Positions 24,447 to 33,555 of a DNA stretch of 33,555 nt are shown piece by piece. Location of the stretch: positions 1-33,555 of the forward strand of contig RECE01000274.1 of the NCBI GenBank assembly GCA_007694165.1. Direction: 5' to 3'. The DNA is from Bacteroidota bacterium. Lineage in GTDB: Bacteria; Bacteroidota; Bacteroidia; Bacteroidales; UBA7960. Position 1 is the first letter of the stretch. Every line of letters starts with the position of its first letter. The notes beneath the pieces were generated by a model. It had not been told where the DNA came from, made no database searches, and saw only the letters and a program-made list of their open reading frames with translations. A program made the translations under genes and the position numbers.

Positions 24447-24478
24447 TTTTTTGGTTTTATGTTCTGAAATAATAAAAG

Positions 24479-24504
24479 CAGCCCGTAAAGGGAGTTACAG
24501 GCTG
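24479..24504 (-). terminator. Hairpin before murA: DUF4290 terminator or murA attenuator
   Basis: On the minus strand CAGCCTGTAA pairs with TTACGGGCTG (10 bp including one G-T pair, 6-base loop), followed by CTTTTATTATTT. It sits 33 bases before the murA ATG. An upstream AAGCCCG (around 24563-24569) could pair with the right arm CGGGCT instead, a possible anti-terminator. Confidence 0.65.
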
Positions 24505-24582
24505 TTAAGGTTTGAATTTTTCCGGTGTTTTTTGTATCTCTCTTTGAAAGCAACAAACAAAGCGGGCTTTTTGTAAGTCAGC

Positions 24583-25248
24583 TTATTGTTTTTTTTGCTT
24601 CTTGTAACCGCCTCCCTTGGAAGATGACTGTTTTTTCTGCTGATAGCCTTTCTTTTTTCCTCCAAGGGTGCTACCAGGCATAATACCGGTGTTTTTTGCC
24701 AGGATATCCTGAGTATTGTTGAGTTTTACACTCTCATCAAGCTTGAGCTTTCCTCCTGATAAAAATTCCAGGTGAGAGGCAATTTCTTCATCAGTTACAG
24801 AATCCCTGTTCCAGGTGAGGTAGGATTTTTTCAAATGATTGGCAATCACTTTTACCAGTGCCTGCTTCTCATCGCCATCCTCGAATTCAGCGGCTTTGGC
24901 GATCATTTCTTCAATATGCCTTCCGTAATGCCTGATTTTTATATGATTGGAAGGGTATTTGAGTTTTTCAGGCTTACGGTTAAGCGTTTCTTCTGATGGA
25001 ATAGGGTAGGGGGAATCCACATCCAGTTCGAAATTGGACATGATAAACAAGTGATCCCATAACTTATGCTTGAAATCATTTATATCGCGAAGGTGAGGAT
25101 TAAGCTGTCCCATAACCTGTATGGTTGCTCTGGCCAATTGATTCCGCTTTTCACGGCTTTCAATGGTCATAATGTGTTCAATCATTTTTTGAATATTTCT
25201 TCCATATTCAGAAATATTCATTTTTGACCGTTGAGAATTATATTCCAT
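24583..25248 (-). CDS. DUF4290 domain-containing protein
   Basis: A 221-residue cytoplasmic protein of the Bacteroidota family DUF4290, function unknown. The start MEYNSQR...EYGRNIQKMIEH matches the family N-terminus. The domain (about 1-180) is mostly helical and repeats the IRHYGRHIEEMI theme at about 104-115 (compare EYGRNIQKMI near the start), suggesting an internal duplication. The tail (about 195-221) is Lys/Gln/Gly-rich and strongly basic, likely disordered and able to bind nucleic acid. It lies just upstream of murA on the same strand, an association I recall from other Bacteroidota, which hints at a cell-envelope or division link. No enzymatic motif is seen. Confidence 0.88.
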   Translation of the reverse strand: MEYNSQRSKMNISEYGRNIQKMIEHIMTIESREKRNQLARATIQVMGQLNPHLRDINDFKHKLWDHLFIMSNFELDVDSPYPIPSEETLNRKPEKLKYPSNHIKIRHYGRHIEEMIAKAAEFEDGDEKQALVKVIANHLKKSYLTWNRDSVTDEEIASHLEFLSGGKLKLDESVKLNNTQDILAKNTGIMPGSTLGGKKKGYQQKKQSSSKGGGYKKQKKQ

Positions 25249-25563
25249 AAAATGAATTGATAGGTTAGATTAGCTCTTGTGTTTCCTTTTGGGGAAAAGT
25301 ATTGCAGGGTTAAAACTATTGATTAATAAGTTAGAAATATTTAAAAGCATTTTCCGGAGCAAGGTTACAATGGGTTCTGTGTTTGATTCCTGCATAAAGA
25401 AGGATTTCTTTATATCTTAAATATTGCGGAAAAGAATTGTGTTTGTCATCCGGAGAGCAGAAAATACTTGCAACATCAACAGCCGGCTGATAAGAAATTT
25501 AGGGTAAAGTTAAGCACCACAATTGTCTGGCAAATATATGAAATAAAAACCGAAAGATAGTAA
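25249..25563. other. Intergenic region, no gene seen
   Basis: 315 AT-rich bases between the pcrA stop and the DUF4290 start. A small AAAGAA/TTCTTT hairpin lies near 25397-25412, and TACTTTTC on the minus strand near 25300 is an imperfect -7 box that could drive the DUF4290 gene. No coding ORF, repeat array or clear terminator was found. Confidence 0.5.
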
Positions 25564-27852
25564 TCAGCTTAAAATTTTTAGTTTAGCAAATTTCAGCAGC
25601 AATTGTTTTTTGCCAAAATTATTAAAAACTACTGTGGCTTTTGCATTTTCTCCTGTCCCTTCTACTGCTTCCACCTTTCCCAAACCAAATCTTTGGTGCT
25701 GAACCATTAGACCAGATGTAAGATTTTCAGCAGCAACACTTTCAAACATGCTGTCCTGGGGGTGCTCCTTGCGAGATGCATCAGACTGCTCCTCCTGAGG
25801 AGTCCCTGCGAAATTTTTCCTGCTTTCTGCAAAACTCTCCTTTGGCCAGCTTTGTTTTTTCCCCGGTTGATGTGTGGCAGTATTGACAACAAATTCAGGT
25901 GCCAGCTCGTCCAGAAACCTTGAGGGTTCGCAAATGGTAAACTGCCCGAACCGAAAGCGTGTTTCGGCATAGGAAATGGTAAGATGCTTCATGGCCCTTG
26001 TTACGGCCACATAAAACAACCTTCTTTCTTCCTCCAGGTCTGCTCTTGAGGTCAGAGACATTTGAGAAGGGAAAAGGTTTTCTTCTACTCCCACCAGGTA
26101 AATATAAGGAAATTCAAGCCCTTTGGCTGAGTGGATGGTCATCAATGAAACTTTGTCTGTATCTGCAGGGTCTTCCTTGTTAATATCCGTATCCGTCATC
26201 AGGGCAATATCCTGCATGAAAATATCCAGGGTTCTCATGGTGCTTTCCCCTTCCACGTCTGAAGGTAATTCAGAAAAGTCCTTTAACCCGTTGAGCATTT
26301 CCTCAATGTTTTCTTTGCGGTTGGCCGACTCGGGACTTTCATCCTGATGGTAATGCCTGAGGATGCTGCTTTCGGCGGCTATTTTTTTCCCCATCTCAAA
26401 AGCATTGTAAGAGTTGATCTGGGTACTGAGGCTCTTGATAAGCATCGCAAACTCCTGAAGTCGTTTCTTTACGGCGCCACCCACATCAAGCTGATATGCA
26501 TCGGGATTGGCAGCCACTGCCATCAGGGGCTGCTGCTTTTCGTTGGCAGTTACCAACAATTTGTCAAGGCTGGTTTTGCCAATGCCACGTGCAGGGAAAT
26601 TAACTACCCTCAAAAATGCTTCTTCATCATTATGATTTAATATAAGACGGAAATAGGCCAGCAAATCTTTCACTTCCTTCCTTTGATAGAAGGATACTCC
26701 TCCATAAATCCGGTAAGGAATATTCAGTTTCCTGAGTGCTTCCTCCATTGACCTTGACTGGGCATTGGTGCGATACAATATGGCAAAATCCTTATTCATA
26801 AGTTGCCTGTTCATCTTTGTTTCAAAAATGTTGTTGGAAACCCACATCCCTTCCTCATTTTCGCTGGCAGCCTTTACGATTTTTATCTTATCTCCCTGAT
26901 CATTGTCTGTCCATACTTTTTTCTGTATCTGATCCTTGTTATTGAGGATTACGCTATTGGCTGCATTGACAATATTCTGGGTAGAACGATAGTTTTGTTC
27001 CAGTTTAAAAACCCTGTTGTCAGGATAATCTTTCTTAAAGTTCAGAATGTTTTGGATGTTGGCCCCCCTGAAGGCATATATACTCTGGGCGTCATCACCT
27101 ACCACACAAAGGTTTTCATTGTTGGCTGCCAGTTTTCTTACAATCAGGTATTGAGAAAAGTTGGTGTCCTGGTATTCATCCACCAGGATATAGTGAAATT
27201 TCAGCTGGTATTTATATAAAACATCGGGGAAGTCGCGCAGCAATACATTGGTATTGAAGAGCAGATCGTCAAAATCCATAGCAGAGGCTTTGCGAAGTCT
27301 TTGCTGGTAAAGGCTGTATACTAAACCCAGTTTGGGCTTCCTGTTCTGAATGTCATAGCTTTGAACTTCTGCATCTTCATTGTAATCAATGGCAGAGATC
27401 AGGTTGTTTTTGGCATTGGAAATCCGGCCCAGAACATAAGATACATTGTAGGTTTTGTCATCCAGCTGTTGTTCTTTGATGATGGTCTTGAGCAGCCTTT
27501 TGGAATCATCCGTATCATAAATGGTAAAGTTGGATGGAAAACCCAGTTTATCGGCTTCGATACGCAGAATTTTGGCAAAAATGGAATGGAAGGTACCCAT
27601 CCATAATGATTTTGCCTTTGATGCCCCTACCAACTGGGCTATCCTTTCCTTCATCTCCCTTGCAGCTTTATTGGTAAAGGTAAGTGAAAGTATATGAAAG
27701 GGATCCACTCCCTTGCTGAGAAGATATGCAATGCGATATGTCAATACTCGGGTTTTTCCTGATCCTGCACCTGCAATAACCATCACAGGCCCTTCAGTGT
27801 TTTCAACTGCCTGTCGTTGAGGTTCATTCAGTTCTTTTAAAAAGTCAACCAT
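25564..27852 (-). CDS. ATP-dependent DNA helicase PcrA/UvrD
   Basis: A 762-residue superfamily 1A 3'-5' DNA helicase used in nucleotide excision repair, replication restart and removal of stalled RNA polymerase. Visible motifs are the Q motif NEPQRQAV (9-16), Walker A AGAGSGKT (27-34), TFTNKAAREM (Ia), VDEYQDTN (motif II), VVGDDAQSIYAFRGA (III), QNYRST (IV), MTIHSAKGLEFPYIYLVG (V) and VAVTRAM (VI). The C-terminal RFGLGKVEAVEG and LLLKFAKLKIL form the Tudor-like RNA-polymerase-binding domain of UvrD/PcrA. The ATG at 27852 is used; an in-frame ATG at 27945 lies upstream of the predicted promoter box and so cannot be the main start. A region between motifs VI and the C-terminal domain is low complexity. 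Confidence 0.95.
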   Translation of the reverse strand: MVDFLKELNEPQRQAVENTEGPVMVIAGAGSGKTRVLTYRIAYLLSKGVDPFHILSLTFTNKAAREMKERIAQLVGASKAKSLWMGTFHSIFAKILRIEADKLGFPSNFTIYDTDDSKRLLKTIIKEQQLDDKTYNVSYVLGRISNAKNNLISAIDYNEDAEVQSYDIQNRKPKLGLVYSLYQQRLRKASAMDFDDLLFNTNVLLRDFPDVLYKYQLKFHYILVDEYQDTNFSQYLIVRKLAANNENLCVVGDDAQSIYAFRGANIQNILNFKKDYPDNRVFKLEQNYRSTQNIVNAANSVILNNKDQIQKKVWTDNDQGDKIKIVKAASENEEGMWVSNNIFETKMNRQLMNKDFAILYRTNAQSRSMEEALRKLNIPYRIYGGVSFYQRKEVKDLLAYFRLILNHNDEEAFLRVVNFPARGIGKTSLDKLLVTANEKQQPLMAVAANPDAYQLDVGGAVKKRLQEFAMLIKSLSTQINSYNAFEMGKKIAAESSILRHYHQDESPESANRKENIEEMLNGLKDFSELPSDVEGESTMRTLDIFMQDIALMTDTDINKEDPADTDKVSLMTIHSAKGLEFPYIYLVGVEENLFPSQMSLTSRADLEEERRLFYVAVTRAMKHLTISYAETRFRFGQFTICEPSRFLDELAPEFVVNTATHQPGKKQSWPKESFAESRKNFAGTPQEEQSDASRKEHPQDSMFESVAAENLTSGLMVQHQRFGLGKVEAVEGTGENAKATVVFNNFGKKQLLLKFAKLKILS

Positions 27853-27893
27853 CTGATAACCGGTTATAATATTTATTGGGATAATTAAAAACG

Positions 27894-27929
27894 CAAAGAT
27901 ACAGTTTTTGAAAAAGCTACAGGGTAAAC
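27894..27929 (-). promoter_or_regulatory. Predicted promoter of pcrA
   Basis: On the minus strand TATCTTTG occupies 27901-27894. TTTA at about 27928-27925 stands at the -33 distance. The leader to the ATG at 27852 would be about 35 bases. This box excludes the upstream ATG at 27945. Confidence 0.65.
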
Positions 27930-28042
27930 TTAAGCCTTTAATCAAGGAGTGTTGATAAATGATTAACCTAAACCGGATAAAGATGTTTTGGTGCAGAGTT
28001 GAAAATTGTGGGTGGATATTTGGCTAACCTGACATTACAAAG

Positions 28043-28071
28043 TTGAAAGTGCATAAGAATTTATATTTTTA
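28043..28071 (+). promoter_or_regulatory. Predicted promoter of the S9-like hydrolase
   Basis: TTG at 28043-28045 and a TATATTTTTA stretch at 28062-28071 approximate the -33 and -7 elements with a 16-18 base spacer. The -7 lacks the final G, so the match is weaker than others here. The leader would be about 70 bases and ends in an A-rich run before the ATG at 28148. Confidence 0.4.
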
Positions 28072-28147
28072 CACCGAAAAATTGAAAAGAGCAAAGTTTA
28101 ATCAGAACAAACCAACCAATATAAAACTCAAAAAAAAATAAACAACC

Positions 28148-29239
28148 ATGAACAAAGCAACATTTCTTTCCATCATTATTTGTCTTCTCGGCTTCAGTAT
28201 GACCTCTCATACATTTCTGGCCCAATCACAATCCAAAACAGAAATCGAAAAATCTCTGGACAGTTATTTTTATAATCTCAGACATCGGCTTGATGTTCTG
28301 GAGAAAAAAATAGATGATGTTTTGTGGTTTGAACGGGTAGGAGATATAGCCCATGTAGACAAGGTGTTTCTGGCAGGTGCACCTCCTCGCGGTCATGAAA
28401 ATGCCAAAACCCTTCAGGAGCAAAACCCGGTTAAATTCTGGTCCTATGTTTTTATTCCCAAAGATATTGACCCGGGCAAGAAATATCCACTTATCGTATT
28501 GCCTCACGGGGGTGTTCATGGTGATTTCAATACCTATTATACACACATTATCCGCGAGATGATGGCTCAGCAGTATATTGTAGTAGCGCCTGAATACCGG
28601 GGGAGCACCGGTTATGGAAGGCTCACCTATGAACTGATAGATTATGGTGGGCTCGAAAATGATGATGTGGATATAAGCCGCCAGTTTATGATTGACAATT
28701 ACAGCATAGTAGACAAAGACCGGGTAGGTATTGTAGGCTGGAGTCATGGAGGAATGATCGCCCTGATGAATATATTTGAAAACCCTCGTAACTACAAATG
28801 TGCTTTTGCCGGAGTACCGGTAAGTGATCTGGTTTCACGTATGGGGTATAAAAGGCCTTCTTACGAAGACTTCTTCTCGGCCAGTTACCACATAGGCGAT
28901 CAGGTTCATGAAAACATTGATGAGTATCGCAGACGGTCCCCGGTATATCATGCACATAAACTCAATACACCATTGTTGATTCATGCCAATACCAATGATG
29001 AAGATGTGCATGTACTGGAAGTAGAAAACCTTATCAACCGTCTTAAGGCACTCAATAAAACTTTCGAATACGAGATTTTCCAGGACATCCCCGGTGGACA
29101 CTCCTTTGATCGGATGGATCACAGGCAGGGTCGCGAAATCCGCTTCGGGATTTATAAATTTCTGGAAAAGCACCTGAATCCTCCGGTAAAATTTCGCAAT
29201 CTTAGAGAAATGGAAAAAGCAGCCTACCGATATTACTAA
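28148..29239 (+). CDS. Exported prolyl-oligopeptidase-type (S9) hydrolase
   Basis: A 363-residue secreted alpha/beta hydrolase with an S9 peptidase catalytic domain (about 95-345). The signal peptide has a hydrophobic core at about 6-18 and cleavage near FLA (23-25). The nucleophile is Ser199 in GWSHGG (197-202), the general base His318 lies in GGHSFD, and the acid is Asp284 or Asp286 in NTNDEDVHV. PEYRGSTGYGR (148-158) is typical of S9 peptidases. It lacks the beta-propeller of full-size prolyl oligopeptidases, so access to larger peptides or acyl substrates may differ. It stands alone between divergent pcrA and the ribosomal cluster. Confidence 0.88.
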   Translation: MNKATFLSIIICLLGFSMTSHTFLAQSQSKTEIEKSLDSYFYNLRHRLDVLEKKIDDVLWFERVGDIAHVDKVFLAGAPPRGHENAKTLQEQNPVKFWSYVFIPKDIDPGKKYPLIVLPHGGVHGDFNTYYTHIIREMMAQQYIVVAPEYRGSTGYGRLTYELIDYGGLENDDVDISRQFMIDNYSIVDKDRVGIVGWSHGGMIALMNIFENPRNYKCAFAGVPVSDLVSRMGYKRPSYEDFFSASYHIGDQVHENIDEYRRRSPVYHAHKLNTPLLIHANTNDEDVHVLEVENLINRLKALNKTFEYEIFQDIPGGHSFDRMDHRQGREIRFGIYKFLEKHLNPPVKFRNLREMEKAAYRYY

Positions 29240-29253
29240 AAATTATATTAATA

Positions 29254-29288
29254 TTTGTATGCACTTTTTTAAATCTTTGCTATCTTTG
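29254..29288 (+). promoter_or_regulatory. Predicted distal promoter P1 of the str cluster
   Basis: TTTG at 29254-29257 and TATCTTTG at 29281-29288 (spacer 23). It lies just after the hydrolase stop and about 240 bases before rpsL, giving a long leader. Confidence 0.7.
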
Positions 29289-29369
29289 TGCCCCTTAAAG
29301 CAGAGGAAGAATTTTGCTGAATATCAGTAATTTCACTATTCTAAAAAATAACATATCTGTTTTAGTGAA

Positions 29370-29393
29370 GCCCCAATTTGAGTTTGCAGGGGC
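29370..29393 (+). promoter_or_regulatory. Leader hairpin between the two str promoters
   Basis: GCCCC (29370-29374) and GGGGC (29389-29393) can form a 5-bp GC stem with a 14-base loop in the P1 leader. It is followed by A residues rather than T, so it is not a terminator. It may be a regulatory structure or chance. Confidence 0.3.
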
Positions 29394-29421
29394 AAAAAAG
29401 TAATTTTTTCCTAAGCCACTA

Positions 29422-29451
29422 TTGGTTTATAAAAATAACTTTGTACCTTTG
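29422..29451 (+). promoter_or_regulatory. Predicted proximal promoter P2 of the str cluster
   Basis: TTG at 29422-29424 and TACCTTTG at 29444-29451 with a 19-base spacer, a full match to the Bacteroidota consensus. Transcription would begin near 29458, about 70 bases before rpsL. Confidence 0.8.
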
Positions 29452-29528
29452 CACTCCCTAAAAAATGCTTGATTAGGATATAATCCAATAAAAGAGAAGT
29501 TTTTACATAATAAATTTAAAATCAAAGT

Positions 29529-29909
29529 ATGCCAACAATCCAACAATTGGTTCGTAAAGGACGCCAAAAGGTGACTTATAAGAGTAAATCACCCGCTTTG
29601 GACTCATGCCCCCAAAGGCGAGGAGTATGTGTTAGGGTTTATACAACAACACCCAAAAAACCCAACTCCGCAATGAGAAAAGTTGCCAGGGTAAGGCTTA
29701 CCAATGGTAAAGAGGTGAATGCTTACATCCCCGGTGAAGGACATAACCTGCAAGAGCACTCAATCGTGCTGATTCGTGGTGGCAGGGTAAAAGACTTACC
29801 TGGAGTCAGGTACCATATTATCAGGGGTGCGCTCGATACCAGTGGTGTAGAAGGTCGTAACCAGAGAAGGTCCAAATATGGGACTAAAAAACCTAAAGCA
29901 AAAAAATAA
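29529..29909 (+). CDS. rpsL: 30S ribosomal protein S12
   Basis: S12 lies at the decoding centre of the small subunit and is the classic streptomycin-resistance target. The 126-residue protein carries [19 protein letters not shown] (39-57) with Lys43/Lys44, and the loop [15 protein letters not shown] (82-96) with Lys88, so the usual resistance positions are wild type. It is the first gene of the str cluster and precedes rpsG by 35 bases. Confidence 0.99.
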   Translation: MPTIQQLVRKGRQKVTYKSKSPALDSCPQRRGVCVRVYTTTPKKPNSAMRKVARVRLTNGKEVNAYIPGEGHNLQEHSIVLIRGGRVKDLPGVRYHIIRGALDTSGVEGRNQRRSKYGTKKPKAKK

Positions 29910-29944
29910 TCTAAGAATCAGAGCGATTTAAAACTTTTGGATAA

Positions 29945-30412
29945 ATGAGAAAGTCAAAACCCAAGAAAAGAATTCTGCTGCCTGACCCAAGGTTTAACGA
30001 TACTATGGTAACACGGTTCGTCAACAATCTTATGCTCAGGGGCAAAAAAAATCTTGCTTACAACATTTTCTATAATGCTATAGATATCGTTAGCGAGAAA
30101 ACCAAAGAAGACGGCCTGGAAGTGTGGAAAAAAGGTTTGGCAAATGTAACGCCTAATGTAGAAGTAAGAAGCCGCCGTATTGGTGGTGCTACTTTTCAGA
30201 TCCCCTCAGAAATCAGACCTGAGAGAAAATTGTCTATTGGAATGAAAAACCTCATCAAGTATTCACGCAAACGCAATGAAAAAACCATGGCTGGAAAACT
30301 GGCAGGTGAAATCGTTGCTTCTTACAAAGAAGAAGGTGCTGCATACAAAAGGAAAGAAGATACACACCGCATGGCAGATGCCAACAAAGCATTCTCTCAC
30401 TTTAGATTCTAA
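29945..30412 (+). CDS. rpsG: 30S ribosomal protein S7
   Basis: S7 starts assembly of the 30S head and contacts the E-site tRNA. The 155-residue length is normal. RNA-binding features are the basic N-terminus (MRKSKPKKR), [11 protein letters not shown] (26-36) and [16 protein letters not shown] (71-86). It is the second gene of the cluster, 41 bases before fusA. Confidence 0.98.
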   Translation: MRKSKPKKRILLPDPRFNDTMVTRFVNNLMLRGKKNLAYNIFYNAIDIVSEKTKEDGLEVWKKGLANVTPNVEVRSRRIGGATFQIPSEIRPERKLSIGMKNLIKYSRKRNEKTMAGKLAGEIVASYKEEGAAYKRKEDTHRMADANKAFSHFRF

Positions 30413-30453
30413 AATAAACTTAATTAATTAATACCCCAATACTGTTTCTTCAA

Positions 30454-32553
30454 ATGCCCAGAGATTTAAGATATACACGCAACATTGGTATCATGGCGCA
30501 CATCGATGCTGGTAAAACTACCACTACCGAGCGTATTTTGTTTTATACCGGTGTTAACCACAGACTGGGAGAAACCCATGATGGCTCTGCCACTATGGAC
30601 TGGATGATACAGGAGCAGGAAAGGGGTATAACCATTACCTCTGCTGCTACTACCACATTCTGGAACTACAAAGACAGCCAATACAAGATTAACATTATCG
30701 ATACCCCCGGACACGTTGACTTTACCGTTGAGGTAGAGCGTTCCCTGAGAGTTCTTGATGGTGCCATTGCTTTGTTTTGCGCTGTAGGTGGAGTAGAACC
30801 GCAGTCTGAAACCGTTTGGAGACAAGCCGATAAATATAAGGTGCCTCGCATTAGTTTTATCAATAAAATGGACCGTGCAGGTGCCGACTTCTTTACTGTA
30901 GTTGAGCAAATTCGTGAAAGACTAGGTGCCAATGCCATTCCCCTTCAGATTCCTATTGGATATGAAGAAAATTTCAGAGGTGTTGTTGACCTTATCACCA
31001 ACAAAGCTTTTGAATGGGAAGAGCAGTCTAATGGAACTGTTTTTATTGAAATACCTATTCCTGATGATCTTATCGACACGGTTCATGAGCAACGCATGAA
31101 GCTTATTGAAGGCTGTGCCGAAGAGAGCGAAGACTTGCTTGAAAAGTTTATGGAAAACCCTGATGCTATTTCTGAAGAGGAATTAATTGCTTCTATCAGG
31201 AAAGCAACTGTTGAGATGCGGATTACCCCCGTGTTGTGCGGTTCAGCCTTTAAAAATAAAGGAGTTCAGCATTTACTCGACTCTGTTATCAGATTTCTTC
31301 CTTCTCCCATAGATGTAGACTCAGTAACCGGAATCAATCCCAAAACAGAAGAAGAAGAAATACGTCTTACCGATGCAAGCCAGCCTTTTGCTGCGCTGGC
31401 ATTTAAAATCGCTACTGACCCCTACGTTGGAAGGCTTTGCTTTTTCAGGGTTTACAGCGGGACCCTTGAAGCGGGTTCCTACGTGTGGAATGCCTCAACA
31501 CGCAAAAAGGAGAGGATTTCCCGTATTCTGCAAATGCATGCCAACAAACAAAACCCCATTGACAGAATTGAAGCCGGAGATATTGGTGCTGCCGTAGGAT
31601 TTAAAGAAATTCATACCGGTGATACCCTTTGTGCTGAGAAATTCCCCATTTTACTGGAAACCATGTCGTTTCCTGAGCCGGTTATCAGTATTGCCGTTGA
31701 GCCTAAAACCCAGGCTGACGTTGACAAAATGTCATCGGCACTCCACAAACTAGCAGAAGAAGATCCTACATTCAAGGTTAATATTGATGAGAACTCTGGC
31801 CAAACCATTATCAGTGGTATGGGAGAGTTGCATCTTGAGATTCTTGTTGACCGGCTCAAAAGAGAGTTTAAAATAGAATGTAACCAGGGTGCTCCTCAGG
31901 TAGCATACAGAGAAGCTATCGCCGGAGAAATTAAGCATAGAGAGGTTTATAAAAAACAAAGTGGTGGACGCGGTAAATTTGCCGATATCGTTTTTGTTAT
32001 GGGACCCTCTGACGATAACACTCCCGGACTGCAGTTTATTGATCAGGTAAAAGGTGGTAATATCCCCAAAGAATACATCCCTTCGGTTCAAAAAGGATTC
32101 CAGTCAGCCATGCAGAATGGAACATTGGCCGGATACCCTGTTGATAACCTCAAGGTAACACTTTTAGACGGGTCTTTCCACAGTGTAGACTCCGACGCTC
32201 TTTCTTTTGAATTGGCCTCACGTATAGCCTTTAAAGAAGCAAGCAGGAAAACAAAAAGAATTCTTCTCGAACCCATTATGAGACTTGAGGTAGTAACCCC
32301 TGAAGAATCTCTGGGAGATGTAGTAGGAGATATCAACCGCCGTCGGGGTCAGCTTGAAGGGATATCTTCCCGAAGCAATATGCAGGTAGTCAAAACTAAG
32401 GTACCTCTCTCCGAAATGTTTGGTTATGTTACCTCTCTGAGAACCCTTACCTCTGGAAGAGCAACATCTACCATGGAGTTTTCTCACTATGATGAGGCTC
32501 CCAAAAATGTTGTAGATGAAGTTATTTTGAAAATTACTGGTGTTAAAGCATAA
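30454..32553 (+). CDS. fusA: Translation elongation factor G
   Basis: EF-G drives translocation and, with ribosome recycling factor, subunit splitting. It has 699 residues and all five domains. GTPase motifs are [11 protein letters not shown] (15-25, G1), [11 protein letters not shown] (57-67, switch I/G2), DTPGH (83-87, G3) and NKMD (137-140, G4). The domain IV/V text [19 protein letters not shown] and the C-terminal [21 protein letters not shown] are also present. Its place in the str cluster and intact GTPase motifs mark it as the main EF-G rather than the GTPase-independent EF-G2 paralog known in Bacteroides. tuf does not follow it. Confidence 0.98.
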   Translation: MPRDLRYTRNIGIMAHIDAGKTTTTERILFYTGVNHRLGETHDGSATMDWMIQEQERGITITSAATTTFWNYKDSQYKINIIDTPGHVDFTVEVERSLRVLDGAIALFCAVGGVEPQSETVWRQADKYKVPRISFINKMDRAGADFFTVVEQIRERLGANAIPLQIPIGYEENFRGVVDLITNKAFEWEEQSNGTVFIEIPIPDDLIDTVHEQRMKLIEGCAEESEDLLEKFMENPDAISEEELIASIRKATVEMRITPVLCGSAFKNKGVQHLLDSVIRFLPSPIDVDSVTGINPKTEEEEIRLTDASQPFAALAFKIATDPYVGRLCFFRVYSGTLEAGSYVWNASTRKKERISRILQMHANKQNPIDRIEAGDIGAAVGFKEIHTGDTLCAEKFPILLETMSFPEPVISIAVEPKTQADVDKMSSALHKLAEEDPTFKVNIDENSGQTIISGMGELHLEILVDRLKREFKIECNQGAPQVAYREAIAGEIKHREVYKKQSGGRGKFADIVFVMGPSDDNTPGLQFIDQVKGGNIPKEYIPSVQKGFQSAMQNGTLAGYPVDNLKVTLLDGSFHSVDSDALSFELASRIAFKEASRKTKRILLEPIMRLEVVTPEESLGDVVGDINRRRGQLEGISSRSNMQVVKTKVPLSEMFGYVTSLRTLTSGRATSTMEFSHYDEAPKNVVDEVILKITGVKA

Positions 32554-32577
32554 ACATTAATTAAAATAGTATAAACC

Positions 32578-32883
32578 GTGAGTCAAAGAATTCGTATTAA
32601 ACTGAAATCTTACGATTATAACCTGGTCGATAAGTCGGCCGAGAAAATCGTAAGGACTGTAAAGTCAACCGGTGCAGTAGTTAGTGGCCCTATTCCCTTG
32701 CCAACCAACAAGAAAATCTTCACTGTACTGAAGTCAACCTTTGTAAACAAAAAATCAAGGGAACAATTCCAGCTTTGTTCATATAAAAGACTGTTGGATA
32801 TTTATTCATCTACATCAAAAACCGTAGATGCACTGATGAAGCTAGAGCTTCCCAGTGGAGTCGAGGTTGAGATTAAGGTGTAA
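32578..32883 (+). CDS. rpsJ: 30S ribosomal protein S10
   Basis: S10 sits in the head of the 30S subunit and, as NusE, also joins antitermination complexes with NusB. The 101-residue length is normal. It starts at GTG (32578), the only start with family support ([12 protein letters not shown]). Conserved text includes [18 protein letters not shown] and [17 protein letters not shown]. It lies 24 bases after fusA and opens the S10 part of the cluster. Confidence 0.98.
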   Translation: MSQRIRIKLKSYDYNLVDKSAEKIVRTVKSTGAVVSGPIPLPTNKKIFTVLKSTFVNKKSREQFQLCSYKRLLDIYSSTSKTVDALMKLELPSGVEVEIKV

Positions 32884-32927
32884 TTTTAGTATAAACCGCA
32901 ATTGCGTAAAGAAAAAAACTCCGAAAA

Positions 32928-33555
32928 ATGTCAGGATTAATTGGAAAAAAAATCGGTATGACCAGCATGTTTGATGCCTCTGGTAAAAACATCCCATGCA
33001 CAGTAATACAAGCTGGTCCTTGTGTTGTGACTCAGGTTAAAACCTCAGAGAAAGACGGTTATGAAGCAATTCAGCTGGCTTTTGATGACAAAAAAGAAAA
33101 GAACACAAGCAAAGCTTTGCAAGGACACTTTGCCAAAGCTAAAACCACTCCTAAACGAATGGTAGCAGAGTTTACCCGCTTCGAAAAAGAACACCGCAAA
33201 GAATTTGGTGATGTATTGGGTGTTGATGTTTTCATTGAAGGTGAATTTATTGATGTTGTTGGTACATCCAAAGGAAAAGGTTTCCAGGGTGTAGTGAAAA
33301 GACATGGCTTTGCTGGGGTTGGACAAGCGACTCACGGCCAGCATAACCGCCTCAGAGCTCCTGGTTCACTAGGTGCATCATCATGGCCTTCAAGGGTATT
33401 CAAAGGAATGAGAATGGCTGGTAGAACCGGTGGAAACAGAGTTAAGATGATTAACCTGCAGGTAATGAAAATCATTCCTGAGAATAATATTATAGTTGTT
33501 AAAGGATCTGTTCCCGGTCCTAATGGTTCATATTTAATTTTAGAAAGATGGAGTT
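32928..33555 (+). CDS. rplC: 50S ribosomal protein L3, cut by the window end
   Basis: L3 is an early assembly protein of the large subunit near the peptidyl transferase centre. The ATG at 32928 opens 209 codons that run off the window without a stop. It starts [14 protein letters not shown], and the family extension [19 protein letters not shown] is followed by the [13 protein letters not shown] loop with the Gln that is methylated in E. coli L3. L3 is usually just over 200 residues, so only a few codons are likely missing. The start lies 44 bases after rpsJ. Confidence 0.97.
   Translation, partial: MSGLIGKKIGMTSMFDASGKNIPCTVIQAGPCVVTQVKTSEKDGYEAIQLAFDDKKEKNTSKALQGHFAKAKTTPKRMVAEFTRFEKEHRKEFGDVLGVDVFIEGEFIDVVGTSKGKGFQGVVKRHGFAGVGQATHGQHNRLRAPGSLGASSWPSRVFKGMRMAGRTGGNRVKMINLQVMKIIPENNIIVVKGSVPGPNGSYLILERWS

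Noticed and set aside
27853-27945. In-frame ATG giving the helicase a 31-residue hydrophobic N-terminal extension
   Set aside because: It lies upstream of the predicted promoter (27894-27929), and PcrA-type helicases start near the Q motif.

Overview
The window looks like a chromosomal segment of a Bacteroidota bacterium, probably class Bacteroidia. The signs are an LpxC-FabZ fusion in the order lpxD, lpxC-fabZ, lpxA; a PorX-type response regulator with a PglZ domain; a DUF4290 protein next to murA; repeated -7 boxes of the TAnnTTTG type with a TTG/TTTG -33 element; and almost no Shine-Dalgarno sites. The DNA is moderately AT-rich. I saw no insertion sequence, prophage, CRISPR array or obvious genomic island.

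Layout. Positions 1-187 hold two identical tRNA-Lys(UUU) genes (the first cut by the window edge) and a bidirectional terminator. Positions 247-4387 (minus) form a cluster: porX, tsaE, an alanine-dehydrogenase-like protein and an exported alpha/beta hydrolase. A 540-base gap follows, holding what looks like a frameshifted small gene. Positions 4927-10273 (plus) carry an HD phosphohydrolase, the lipid A genes lpxD, lpxC-fabZ and lpxA, and a lone, degenerate ABC ATPase. Positions 10303-12799 (minus) hold a lipoprotein serpin and a receiver-histidine kinase protein. Positions 13055-16425 (plus) hold two related outer-membrane beta-barrel proteins and an erythromycin-esterase-family lipoprotein.

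Positions 16478-27852 are all minus: an NtrC-like regulator without a DNA-binding domain, a Ppx/GppA phosphatase, a NatA/NatB-type ABC exporter, dnaJ, grpE, murA, a DUF4290 protein and a PcrA/UvrD helicase. Positions 28148-29239 (plus) hold an exported S9-type peptidase or esterase. Positions 29529-33555 (plus) are the start of the ribosomal str/S10 cluster: rpsL, rpsG, fusA, rpsJ, rplC. There is no tuf between fusA and rpsJ, and rplC runs off the edge.

Most of the window is core housekeeping: envelope synthesis (lipid A, peptidoglycan), protein folding, tRNA modification, DNA repair and translation, mixed with secreted hydrolases and signalling proteins. No large undescribed system is evident. 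The points most worth a second look are the small frameshifted locus at 4616-4821, the MurA Cys-to-Asp active-site change, RNA hairpins just upstream of lpxC and murA, a perfect 9-bp inverted repeat upstream of the serpin, the serpin's predicted Lys P1 site, and the NtrC-like protein that lacks both the HTH domain and a canonical GAFTGA loop.
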